Assembly: GCF_000002865.3 (NCBI RefSeq)
Contig: NW_001865043.1
Location: 1,275,963 to 1,339,962, forward strand
Origin: Monosiga brevicollis MX1
Lineage: Eukaryota; Opisthokonta; Choanoflagellata; Craspedida; Salpingoecidae
DNA: 64,000 nt
Direction: 5' to 3'
In this document: positions 33,453 to 43,926 of the stretch, piece by piece
Position numbering within the stretch: the first letter of the stretch is position 1
How the letters are laid out: each line of letters starts with the position of its first letter
Position numbers and translations under genes: made by a program
Notes under the pieces: model-generated
The model's database searches: none
What the model saw: only the letters and a program-made list of their open reading frames with translations
Told to the model about the DNA's origin: nothing

Positions 33453-35391
33453 TTACTCCTCAATCGGCAGCTCGCCAATGAGCGTCGACATGTCTATCAC
33501 CAGCATGACAGTATCATCAAGTTGAGCATCGAGCCAGACTGTTTAGTGAAATTGGCTAGACCCATTGATAGCGCCTGAACCAACCTGCGGCGGCGGGGTG
33601 TGCGTCTGCAGCAGACCGCTTGGCTTGCGTGCGAGCATCTAAGGTCAAGGGCCGGCGGCTCAATCAGTTGACTTGTCTCGCTAAAATTAAGACTCAAACC
33701 TCGAGCTCAAGTATGACAGTGGCGCCACCTACGCAGGGTGGTCTGAGCCGACGAGACGAAATGGGCATAGGCCTCTTGCATGTGCTGTTGCATCTTTGTC
33801 AGGCGATCCACCACCGCCAGCTGTGGTGGTTGGGGCAAGAATGGGGTAGATGCACGTGAGGGGAGCTGTAAACAATACTTGAGATGATACAGGCACGAGA
33901 ATCGAGGTGTTTGAGACACGCACGTCGATTTGGGGGGCCACCACACGCTGGGAATGACCGTAGAGCTGCTTCTGTAACCTAGCCAGTGTTTCGCGCTATG
34001 TAGAAAAGTGGCCGGTGGGTTGAACCAGAGACGTGAGTAAGGGCGACAGTGCCAGCAGAAGCACGAACGCAACCCACCTGTTGCTCTGAAAGCTCTTCGC
34101 CATTACCCTCCCGCGCACTGGCGAGGCGCTTGTTGCTACGGTGTGAAAGGAGGCGACGTCAGTGACAGGGTGGGAAAACAGCAATGCGCACGCGACAGGT
34201 GAGAAAAAAGAGGAGGTAGAGGATCGGACACAACGCACACATTGCCCAGTGTAGCCTTTTGTTCCTCCAGGACCTGGCACACGGCCTTGAGGCGCTCGAC
34301 TTCATCCTTGAAGACAGAGAGGCACGACACACAAAAACGACAGATACAATCAATGTGAGCTGAGCGGGGACTAAACGAAGAAGGTCCACAAATTGAGGCC
34401 GATCAGCACGCCAACCTGCAGATCAACGATGATTTTTTGACGGCGCGCGTCCCGTTCACTCGGTCTGCCCGTTTGACCAGCCATGCCAAAGAGCGGATGG
34501 TTGGGTTGGTGAGCTGGGGTCATGCAAAATGTGATGATCGCATATCCACGCACCGCTTCACTGAAGGCTGGCACATTGCTTCAAAGGGGGAGTCGCCCTT
34601 GGCCAATTCTTTGTTGAATTTTTCAAGAAACTTGGTGTCTGTGAAGCAAAGCATGGCCAAAGCTGAGAAGGACACGGAGCTGACAAATAGAAAGGGTGTG
34701 GTGGAAAGAGTGGGAAAGCCGGGCTGCTGATGGTGACAAGCTAAAAACAGACCATGGCGCTCGAAGTTTTTAGCCCTCTTTGCCCCATGTGGCTCCGTGG
34801 CTGCCTCGACGAGCTCTTGCATGGAGAGCTGAGGTTTGGGCAAGCGTGCTGGTGAGTAAAGGCCGAATGCTGAAGGGATGGCTGAGGCAGGGGTGAGGTC
34901 CGGGCGGCCAACCTCAAAAGCCCGGGTGAAAAGAGCTTGGGCCCGCTCAGGGGGTGACAGCGCCGTATCAATTTGTTCATGCAGATCTGTGGCAAGGAGA
35001 TACTGAGGATGACGCAGGTAGGCATGGATGGAGAACGGAGTGGAGGGCGAGCACTGGCGCAGAGCCGAAACGAACCAAGTAGAGCGGTGCTGTGTTTCGG
35101 ACCGAACGAGCGCCGATCTTTCTTCAGAATGGATTTGCGACGGCCATGATCCTGAACGTTGGAGATGCGGCGATCGCGATCCTTGAGCTTGGCTCCCTCA
35201 AAGCTTCCGGCAGTCTGAATTTTCACGGCGGGTGAGAAACCCTTTGGTGTGAGAGGGCGCCGAGAGAGTATAACGGGCAGGGAAACGCAACGGCCAGACA
35301 AAAAAGGCAGATGGGGAGGGACTGGCATCACCTGTCCATCGATGTCCTCGGCAATAGAGACGCTGAACGGAAGTGCAGGATGATATGCCAT
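33453..35391 (-). CDS. Unrecognised multi-exon coiled-coil protein with SILK-type motif
   Basis: I do not recognise the family. The coding pieces are read on the minus strand from ATG 35391 (MAYHPALPFSVSIAEDIDGQ; an in-frame ATG at 35463 is possible). Next come RRISNVQDHGRRKSILKKDR and RSFGPKHST at about 35090-35200. A helical piece DLHEQIDTALSPPERAQALF lies at about 34980, then LPKPQLSMQELVEAATEP and DTKFLEKFNKELAKGDSPFE at about 34590-34650. Coiled-coil exons follow: KIIVDLQ, DEVERLKAVCQVLEEQKATL, LSEQQRETLARLQKQLYGHS and VDRLTKMQQHMQEAYAHFVS. The end is AQLDDTVMLVIDMSTLIGEL, PIEE, stop. RKSILKK fits the [S/G]IL[K/R] protein phosphatase 1 docking motif found in some kinetochore and centrosome proteins; that link is inference. 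Exon borders are approximate. Confidence 0.55.
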
Positions 35392-35958
35392 GAGATGTCT
35401 TGAGACAGCATCGTGGACCAGAAGTTGGGGAATCACGACGCGACGTGATGCGATACGATGTGACATACCGGTTGCCGCTGCTGTTGCTGACGTTTGCGTT
35501 GCCCATCGTGGCTCAGTCGATGCACCAGGCGGCACTTGACCCCTTTTCAAGCAGAACAACACCAAAACAACGGATCATCGACCGAATCCCCGTGTGCTGC
35601 ACGCCAATCGTCCTGGCACACGCCCAGCCGGAGTTGATTTTCCAACACGTCCTCGCCCGCCCAAAAAAAAAATTAAAAAATAAAAAATATGGCAGAGCCT
35701 CGAAATTTTCACAAAAAAAAAATTTGGAAGCTCGGTTTCGAAACAGTAACATGAGTCACACTTTATAACATTTCGAATTTTGTCAAAAACTGTCGTTTAC
35801 ACCTGCTGGGATGTCGGTGTTTCAAACATATGTTCCATCCAATCGGACTGCCAAGTTTTGCTTGTATCCACCATCTCCTTGGGTAAGACTTTCGCAATGG
35901 AGCTTGTGTGTGTGTGGGAAGGGTGTAAGCGCTCACAGCCGCTTGCTTCCGTCCACAC

Positions 35959-35959
35959 A

Positions 35960-36050
<91 letters not shown>
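35959..36050. repeat. (GT)n microsatellite
   Basis: About 92 bases of uninterrupted GT, followed by a short CTCT-rich stretch (36058-36100). Confidence 0.97.
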
Positions 36051-36051
<1 letters not shown>

Positions 36052-36691
36052 TGTGTCTTGCTCTCTCTCTCTTGCTCTCTCGCTCGCACGCTCGCTCGTG
36101 TGCTATGGTGCTGTATATGGTACACACGCTGGCACTCTGGAGACGGCGGCGCTGGGACTAACAGTTGGACAGCACGGACAGGAGGGGTCCTGGAGTTCAA
36201 ACCCTCATGTCGCGTCGAGTCGAAACTGCACAAAGCAGCTACGGGAACGTGCCGAGCCCGGTTTGGATAGGGGAAGGGGCAAGTGCCGCGGACTGTGGTT
36301 CGTGGCACGGTGTCATGGCTCGGAGCTTGTTGAACACGAGTGCAACCGCTCACTTGTGCGACTTCAGACGGTACATTGAAAAAGAAGAGAGGGAGAGAAG
36401 CTTGGAAGACCGTGTTGAGGGCGGCAAAAACATGGTGGAACGGCACCTCTCCTCGAAATTGCTACGGCGGCGTCGGCCCGATCAGTCAAGAGCCTGTGGT
36501 GGTGGGGCGAAAGAGAGGGACCACACGGTGTCCGACAAGCCAGTGTGATTGCACAGCACCTCGCAAGCAGAACCGAACCACCATGCCACCTTGTCATGAT
36601 CAACTCAGCGTGCCCCCAAGTTGCCAGCTGCCATGCTTTCTTGCACGACACCCCCCCCTTACCCCTCTCCCACCTTGTGCGCATCCTCTCT

Positions 36692-36920
36692 CAAACTCTC
36701 TCTCTCTCTCTCTCTCTCTAAAACTATCTCTCTCTCTCAAACTCTCTCTCAAACTCTCTCTCAAACTCTCTCTCTCTCTCTCTAAACTATCTCTCTCTCT
36801 CTACATGTATTTCAAACTCTGTCTCTCTCTCTTCTTTCTCTCACTCTGTCTCTCTCTCTCTCTCTTCTTTCTCTCTCTCTTCTCTCTCTTCTCTCTCTCT
36901 CGCTCTGTCTCTCTCTGTCA
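36692..36920. repeat. (CT)n tract with AAACT and TTTCT interruptions
   Basis: About 230 bases of CTCT with regularly placed aaact and ttctt breaks, making higher-order units. Confidence 0.9.
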
Positions 36921-37501
36921 CTTCTCGTTTGATCTTGCTCATTTCAGGTTGGTGAGGTCGTCTTGTGCAGTGGCAGTGGCTGCCCTGGCTGGCTGATTGG
37001 TGTGTGGCCACTTTGACGCTGCGTGCATTTCGGCGTGCATATGATCCTCCTGTTTCTGGCCTGTTGTTGGCACGACGACTCACTCCCACCCACATCTCCC
37101 TGCTGTCAGTGATTTTTTTTTTTTCGGATCCGTCATCGAGGGCTCCTTACACTCGCCGCGAGGTTTTGGGTGAGTGTTGCCGGTTGGGCCAGAGGCGGCT
37201 TTGACAGCGGGCGGGCAGCGCACCACATGAGGCCAGAGAAAGCAGTGGGAATCATGCATCACACATGCTCTGCGACACATGATGACACTTCCAAGAGCAA
37301 ATCGCTTGCTGGAGGCATGGATTGATCCGGGCATCGCCGGGCCCACCCTTTGCCACATGTCCATGGCGTTCGACCCCGATCCACCTGCAGTCCGACTTGA
37401 CTCCAGGCTCAACCTCCCTGGCTTTGTCGGTTTGTCATGCCTCAGGTCTTAGTCGACCCGCGTTTTAAGCTGGCCAACGCTGCCAGTCACCTGCCGGTGC
37501 C

Positions 37502-39049
37502 ATGGAGCAGACGGGCGAGACCAACACACATCAGGCGTATGTGACGCTGTGCACCAACGATGCCTACGTCGTTGGCGCCATGCTCTTGGCCCACAGCCTG
37601 CGACGCACGGGCACACGCCGACAAATCGTATGCATGATTACTGAGCAGGTCGCCGACTTTCAAAAGTAAGCTCAAGCCCGGCTCTAGAGCAGTCTTCCCC
37701 AGACCGCTCTCCCTCCAATGCTCGGTCCAATCACCAGCAACACGCCAGCAGCCCCACCAATCAACCTCGCGTGGCCACATGCACCTTATTTGATGCCCTG
37801 CATGCACCAAAGGGATCGCCTGCAAGACGTCTTTGACCGAGTCTTTACAGTGGAGGAGCTGGACAGCCAGGACCCCTTCCACCTGGGCCTCCTGCAACGA
37901 CCTGAGCTTGGCGTCACCCTCACCAAGCTGCACGCCTGGAAACTGACGCACTACGACAACTGTGTTTTCCTCGATGCTGACACGCTTGTTTTGACCAACA
38001 TTGATGAGCTGTTTGAGCGCAATTGCTTTGCCGCTGCCCCCGACATTGGCTGGCCCGATTGCTTCAACAGTGGTGTCTTCGTCTTTCAACCCTCCTCGGC
38101 CAAGTTTGAAGATCTTGTCCGCCTGCTTGCTTCAACAGGCTCCTTTGATGGTACGTGCCTTCCTCCATGCTCCGCTTGCCACGGGAACGCCCTTGACCCA
38201 ATTCTCCTCCCTCTTGCCCGAGCCAGGTGGAGATCAGGGACTGTTGAACGAGTATTTTGCCGACTGGGCCACGCAGGGAGGTGAAGCACGCCTCCCTTTC
38301 GCGTACAACATGACCGCCAATGCCAGGTGAGCCAATCCGCACCAGCCAGATGATGATGACAGAAGCAAAAAATGGGACCACCGCGGTCCTTGTGGCTGTC
38401 TTGACTCATTGGGAATGATACTGGCTTGGTCGCTGCCCCCTCCCTAAAAAAAAAAAAAAAAAAAAGCTATGGTTATGCCCCTGCCTTTGAGCGTTTTAAA
38501 GCAGATATCAAAGTCATTCACTTCATTGGAGCACGCAAACCCTGGATGGGCATGCCTGACCCGGCCTCGACTCCCTCAGCCGTTGTGGCCCTGTATGAAA
38601 AGTGGTGGAACGCCCATGAAGATTTCATTTCCTGTTACTCGGAATCAGCAGACTATAAGACCGTTGTGGTACGTGTCCAGCCACCTCTTCCTCAAACAAA
38701 CACTTGCGCGGGCGTGCGCACACACCTGTGTCGACCCTGCACTTCCAAACCACACCACACAGCCATGCTCACTGCAACACGCTTGGGCCTAAACTTGGTG
38801 TAAAAATAGGGGGCATATCGTCGCTCGAGTGTGTTTGCACCAGGCTCACCCACTGCTACACACTCGAGTGCGCCCGCACCGGCGCCTGAAGGCACCGCCA
38901 GTGGCGCTTCTGCAGGAGGCGAGGAGGAGATTCCCCACCACCACGAGATCCCCAGTTCTGGACCCAGCTCCTATCTCCAATCTGCGGCCGCTGACGACGT
39001 TGTACGTCGTATCGCCGCCTTGTTGGCCGACGACAGTGAATCGGCATGA
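37502..39049 (+). CDS. GYG1: Glycogenin (self-glucosylating primer of glycogen synthesis)
   Basis: Glycogenin is a GT8 glycosyltransferase that attaches the first glucose residues to its own tyrosine. Exon 1 reads [20 protein letters not shown] and HSLRRTGT. Later exons (about 37813-38150) read [35 protein letters not shown] and the metal-binding DxD in [17 protein letters not shown], then [34 protein letters not shown] and [11 protein letters not shown] precede the exon [11 protein letters not shown]; its first tyrosine aligns with the self-glucosylated Tyr195 of animal glycogenin-1. [12 protein letters not shown] completes the catalytic domain. A Pro/Ala/Ser linker leads to the C-terminal [20 protein letters not shown], similar to the glycogen-synthase-binding tail. 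The stop TGA is at 39047-39049. Confidence 0.93.
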
Positions 39050-39331
39050 ACCTTTGATAGCAGTTTGCCCGGCGGTCGTGTACCAGCGCTGGGTCCTCTC
39101 TGACTCTGCAAACGCGCCACCAACCTTGAACTGCGGCGGCACGTATGCATGCGTCGATTCATGGCGCACCTGCGACACCTTTTCTTCCTAGTTTTTGTAG
39201 TCCCGTTTTGCTTCACCTCTTGCTTCATGTCCAGCCAACTATTATGCGTGCATGTGTGTTGCAGTTGACAGGGCTTGGGATGCAAATTTACATGTCAATT
39301 AATCTGGCACAACGACTCAAAACCTAATAAT
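39050..39331. other. Convergent 3' spacer glycogenin / tektin-like
   Basis: A 282-base tail-to-tail spacer. No gene or repeat was noticed. Confidence 0.5.
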
Positions 39332-40775
39332 CTATTTCCGGTTGGCCCTTTGGCCAAAGTCACTGCGACAACGAAGGGCCAAAACCGCACGATCAAGCTC
39401 GGCGCTGTTCTTTTGATCCCAAGCCGCCTGCTGCAACTGGTGTGCCGATTTATCTGTGACCAAAGATGGGCAAGCGCCCGGTACAGTCGTGCAGCAGCAA
39501 CCGATGAGGCGGCGGAACGAGGGTTCAAAAAGCAACGAGGGTGCAAAAAGCAACCAGGCGAGGTCGTCGGCCTGTGCATGCTTACCTAGGCGGGCAGTGT
39601 CACGCGTGAGCGAGCGTGTTTTCGCAGCCAGGGTCACATTGCCGCGCTCGCTGCTTTCCCAGCCCACAACGGCAGATCGGTCAATATGCTCATTCCGTCC
39701 CAGAGAGCGGACCATGGGGCGATCAACGCGCTCTGATACGGTTCGAAATCGAGTCTCGCGAGGGCCGTGGTTGAGCTGGTGGGTCAAGTCGACTCGCTCC
39801 GCGGCACGCGCAGCCGCGTTGCGTGACACGATGCATTGGCCCCGAGCTAGTGCGTTCTCGGACTGGTGGGCAACCCAGACACGACAGAAAAGTCAGTATG
39901 ACAAGAAAATCGACCAGGGATCTGGAAAGAGGGAGCATGCAACCGCGTACCTTGAGACGGGAAGCATTGGCAATGCTATTGCGCAGGGCTGAGTTGGTGC
40001 GTTCGTATAGAGCGCGCATGGCGGGGCCAATCTCGCTCAGCAGGGTCTCCGTGGCGCTTTGCGCAGCCTTGGCGCTCAGCGAAGTGGTGGTGGCCTGAAC
40101 CACGCTGGCAGGTGGCTGGCCTTGTGGACGACTGTGTTGTTGGACAACGCCAGAGTGATGCTCGTCGTGAAGAGTCAGGCTGCTTTTTTCTTGGTCAATG
40201 TGGCGACGAAGAGCTTTCTCGTCACGGGACAATTGCTGAAGCAGGGCCCGGTTTTGCTGCAGCTGACGTTCAAAGCGCTGAACAGCCTCGAGCGCCTCTG
40301 TGCGCTCTTGTTTGAGTGCAGATGTAACATCGTCATTGGATGCCGGAACAGCGCGCTGTCGGCGCTTGACGAGGCTGGCAGAGGCCAGACCAGCCAGGCG
40401 GCGCGGGCCTACCTCAAGCTCGGTCTGCAAGCGCTGCGTGTGGCGATGCAAGCCATTATGAACGGCTGTGAGACGCGCCTGCACCTCACGTAGACTGAGC
40501 ACAAGAACGCGTTGGTCGCGTTGCGTGTCGTGAATTGTGCCATCTACAGCTCGTCGAATGGCAGCGCGAGGCACCACAGTGGGCGCAGTGCGCGCATTGC
40601 GGCGGGCCCCAGAGGTGGTGCCAAGGGCAGTCTCACGTAGTTGGGCGGCGTCGGGATCTCGGTCGTTGCGATATGTGCGCGTGTACCGCATATCAACGGG
40701 CTGAGCTCGCTCAACCCTGCCGCCTCGCACGGTGAAATCAGCCGTGCGCAAGGTGCCAGCCGCCATCTTGGCCAT
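39332..40775 (-). CDS. Tektin-like coiled-coil protein
   Basis: A two-exon gene of about 450 codons. Exon 1 runs from ATG 40775 (MAKMAAGTLR; a second ATG lies at 40766) to about 39951, ending SRLK before GTACGCGG. Exon 2 ends at TAG 39332. The protein is helical almost throughout. The segment DDVTSALKQERTEALEAVQR, LLQQLSRDEKALRRHIDQEK and LTLHDEHHSGV follows the order of the tektin helix pair around LLTEVDI...DKCHHLRN. RTNSALRNSIANASRLK and ETRFRTVSERVDRPMVRSLG resemble the later tektin segment ending TRLxxRxxRPNVELCRD, although the exact RPNVELCRD nonapeptide is not kept. Length suits a tektin or tektin-like (TEKTL1/CCDC105-type) microtubule inner protein of cilia. The assignment is from remembered alignment only. 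Confidence 0.6.
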
Positions 40776-41766
40776 CTGGATTGGACGGATACCGGTCTGT
40801 TTGGGCGTGGATAAACGGCACCTATAGCCGTCAACACTATAACCGGAAGAACAGAAAGCGACGTGTCTTGGGCGCGCCACCAGCACGAGTCGACAGTGCT
40901 TTTTCAATCGTTGCTGCCTCGCATCCCCCCAGGCACGGCCATGTCCCTCCACCTGTCAAACCCAAGAGCCCACTCAATCTGATTCAAGTCAAACGGGTGG
41001 TGGGATAAAGCCAGATGGTGATCGGGGATATTGTGCCCCTGGCAGTGGCAGTAATGATGTGAAGGCACGTCCGAACCAAGCCTCTGCGCACCGGCCGCCA
41101 ACCAAACGATCTCAACGCGTGACAAGGAATGAATGAACGAGGAGGTAGCACCGGGGCGGAGGCCACGCTTGCAAATTGAAGTTTCCAGGACACCTCGCCC
41201 CGCCTCTTTCAAGGACCGCCCACTGATCGTATATAACCCTTTTGATATCTACATATATTAGCTCTGGATGGTTATAGTATCTACATAAACTTCAGGATTT
41301 GCTTCATTAAGTCTGGTGGTGGCGCTTTGGTTGTGTTTGCTCGACCAGGGTTTGTTGGTGCTTATCCTCGACGACCGACTTGTTGCAGGTATTTAGTTAC
41401 CTTATGCATTTTTGAATGAAATTGTAATGTTATTTGTTGAGTTTAACTGTGGATTTTTTGTATTTTATTTGCGTTGTATATATATTGATTAACGACATTA
41501 GCACCTACTGTGATTACCACTAATACCCCTTTGATACGCTTGAAAAACTGCAAAAACCCTATTTGTCACTACACTTGACATCTCCCTCTCACCTTGTCTC
41601 TCGCGAATCTCTCTCGCGAATCTATCTCGCGAATCTATCTCTCTCTCCGCTCTCTTGATCTTCAATTTCTCTCTCTCCGCTCTCTCTTCTCTCTCTCTTC
41701 TCTCTCTCTTCTCTCTCTCTTCTCTCTCTCTCTCTCTTCTCTCTCTCTTCTCTCTTCTCTCTCTCT

Positions 41767-41799
<33 letters not shown>

Positions 41800-42209
41800 C
41801 TCTCTCTCTTCTCTCTCTTCTCTCGCTCTTCTCTGTCTCTCTTCTCACAAAAAAGGAATCCGTGAATGTGATCGATTCGATTCGTTTGTGTGTGTGTGAG
41901 AGATTCAAGGCGGCGGACTGGTTCGCTTGGGCCAGTGGATGGATGCACATTGGGAGGAGGGTGTCCGCGTGGGCTGACTGTTGGGTAGCTGGCAGGCGTG
42001 CGTCCATGCAGACGACGACGATCCGGCATCAACGTGAAAAGGGCTCTGACCGCGGCGACCTCCAAACACCGTACGAGATCCGCCCGAGGGACAGGGAATG
42101 ATCGGCACCTGCTTGGAATACCCACTGAAAGACCTGAAGGCCAGGCCCAACTCCAAGGCTACCTGCTCATGTGATCTGTAGAACTGAGTCAAGCTTTTAC
42201 CTTTGTAGG
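40776..42209. promoter_or_regulatory. Intergenic region with AT-rich core and CT-rich tract
   Basis: It lies between the tektin-like start and the first accepted exon of the next plus-strand gene. Positions 41225-41520 are distinctly AT-rich compared with the rest of the window. A TCTCTCTT tract follows. An upstream exon of the next gene may lie near 42089 (ATG, MIGTCLEYPLKDLKARPNSK) but could not be joined in phase. Confidence 0.4.
41582..41845. repeat. (TCTCTCTT)n / CT-rich tract
   Basis: About 260 bases of CT and TCTT units, starting with CTCTCGCGAATCTAT repeats (about 41598-41640), which form a separate 15-base tandem repeat of three copies. Confidence 0.9.
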
Positions 42210-43527
42210 TTTGGCGGCCGCAGTACTCGTGGGTCTAACCGTCCACACGATGGGCGCCTTCCCTTCGTGCTGCTGCCCGGAACGAAAGGTCGCCAAAAAC
42301 CCACTGCTGACACACAGCAAGCCCCACCCCCAGTACAATGGCCAGAGCTTGGTTGGTATCCCCTCATATCAATCGCCACACGGAGACACGCCCGTGTGCA
42401 CATATCCCGCTCAAGCGGCCACAGCTCACCTCATCCCAAAAATTTGTGGTGTAGCACACCCCCCAAGAGCGCTCGCTGAGCACGACACGCCATCACAGAG
42501 ATCAAGGCACTCACGAAAACAACGGCAACAACAACATTCTAGCAACACGGCCCACGACATCCCGGTCCTCTTGCAGCAGCAAGTCAACACCTGCTCCTGA
42601 CAATGTCCCGGCGCAGCAGAATGGCAGCACCACCCTGTCGTTTCGGGACACGAATGAGCAAGATAATGCCAATGCACCTGATGTCCCCGCGAACACTGCT
42701 CCTCAACCCAAGACTTGGCCGCGCAAAGGTGTGTTGGAATGTATGCAGCACATACTTACGCCGCTTCCCTCGCCAGACATCGCAGGCCCACTGCTCCGAA
42801 CCTATGCTGCCTGCTGCATCTTAGGCACCGCAGATTTAATCTGGTCCAAACGTCAGCAACAGCCCACCCAGCGCATTCAATGCGCCAATGATATCACCTT
42901 TGGCCAGTGGGCTGCTACTAACCAGTGGCGCCAATTCCAGGTCAGCCAGTACTGAGGCCACTGCACCTGGCACACCCCCACCAACGCTCGCTCATCTTCG
43001 CCATTCAACTCCGGGGAAAAAATATTGCTAGGTTTCACATTACGACTGGTGGATGTTTCCTTGGCTGGCACACTCTTCTGATTCGATGCGATCACAAGAA
43101 TATTCAGTTCGCTCTGGCGACATGTACGACCTGATCATGCGCCCTGAGTTTGTACCCAACGTGGCCGCCTCTGTCAGACATCTGGTGGCTGCCAACGAGC
43201 ACGGCTTCAACCCCGTGACGGCCAACACCGTGCACCCCGCCCGACGCAGCAAGGTAAACCACCTTGATCGTTCCACCCGCAACACCCCTTTTGGCCAACA
43301 CAGCCTTTGTCAGTGCGTCTCACATGCATCTGCACGCCCTGCCTGCCATGTCCTCCTCGGAACAGATCGTCGGCAGTCTGGCCTTTATGCATAAAGTGGC
43401 CTTGGCATCCGACCAGCCCTTGTCGCTGACGACCCAGCTTGTGGAATCGCGCGAGCTGATCGAGAACACCTTTGGTGTCGTTTCAGACGTGTATTGGGCC
43501 GAACACATCGATTACCCACCGACCTAG
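42210..43527 (+). CDS. Unrecognised multi-exon gene (approximate model)
   Basis: I do not recognise the family, and the exon model is incomplete. Likely coding pieces: about 42211-42350 (LAAAVLVGLTVHTMGAFPSC, then CCPERKVAKNPLLTHSKP, a hydrophobic stretch followed by a Cys cluster); about 42590-42950 (SFRDTNEQDNANAPDVPANT, then LECMQHILTPLPSPDIAGPL and DITFGQWAATNQWRQFQ before GTCAGCC); about 43095-43252 (SVRSGDMYDLIMRPEFVPNV, AASVRHLVAANEHGFNPV); and about 43280-43527 (SASHMHLHALPAMSSSEQIV, GSLAFMHKVALASDQPL, ENTFGVVSDVYWAEHIDYPP), ending in TAG. The last two pieces have good coding character, but the junction at 43252/43303 is out of phase in the simplest model. The first exon is uncertain. 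Confidence 0.42.
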
Positions 43528-43926
43528 TGTCCGAGCATCACCCGCCTAAACAAGCCTGACCCACTGCGCCCACGCAAGATTCTCAAATTGCCTTAATTCA
43601 TCATGGATGGCTGGGCCAAGACTGCATTTGAACTCAAGTCTGAGCCACCACAGCTGGACAACCACAAGAAGAAAAAATGTAAAACACCAACCACTAAAAC
43701 ACGACACTGGCATGTATCAAACGGCTTTTTTCGCAAAGAGGCGACGCAAGTTCACAACGTCACAACGAGGCGAACACAGCAAACTTTCAGCCCGCAGACC
43801 ACTCAGAACGGGGCTCTCTGACAGAAAAACCATCTCGCAAAAGAAAAGAAAAAGAAAAAAGTTACTCTACTTCATTAAAAAAAAGAATAAAAATCCCCTG
43901 CTCTCTAGCGGGCCTGGTGGCTCAAA
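43528..43926. other. Convergent 3' spacer
   Basis: A 399-base tail-to-tail spacer, AT-rich toward 43840-43900 with AAAG runs. No gene seen. Confidence 0.5.

Larger units (their letters stand above)
35392..37501. promoter_or_regulatory. Divergent intergenic region with GT and CT microsatellites
   Basis: The largest gap among the divergent pairs, 2.1 kb between the coiled-coil gene and glycogenin. It contains an A-rich patch (35666-35725), a long GT run, a CT-rich tract and mixed sequence. Open frames here depend on the repeats. A 5' UTR intron of glycogenin ending near 36950 (ttcatttcag) is possible. Confidence 0.4.

Noticed and set aside
32994-33578. 194-codon open frame on the plus strand downstream of TRA2-like
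   Set aside because: It runs through a T-run and antisense to the last exon of the coiled-coil gene, and shows no domain.
36185-36215. tRNA-like B-box resemblance (gttcaaaccctc)
   Set aside because: No cloverleaf or A-box could be built around it.
35763-36446. 227-codon minus-strand frame over the GT microsatellite
   Set aside because: The middle is Thr-His repeat; the flanks have no coding signal or splice support.
41498-42125. Glu/Arg-rich minus-strand frames at the CT tract
   Set aside because: They are translations of GAGA repeat only.
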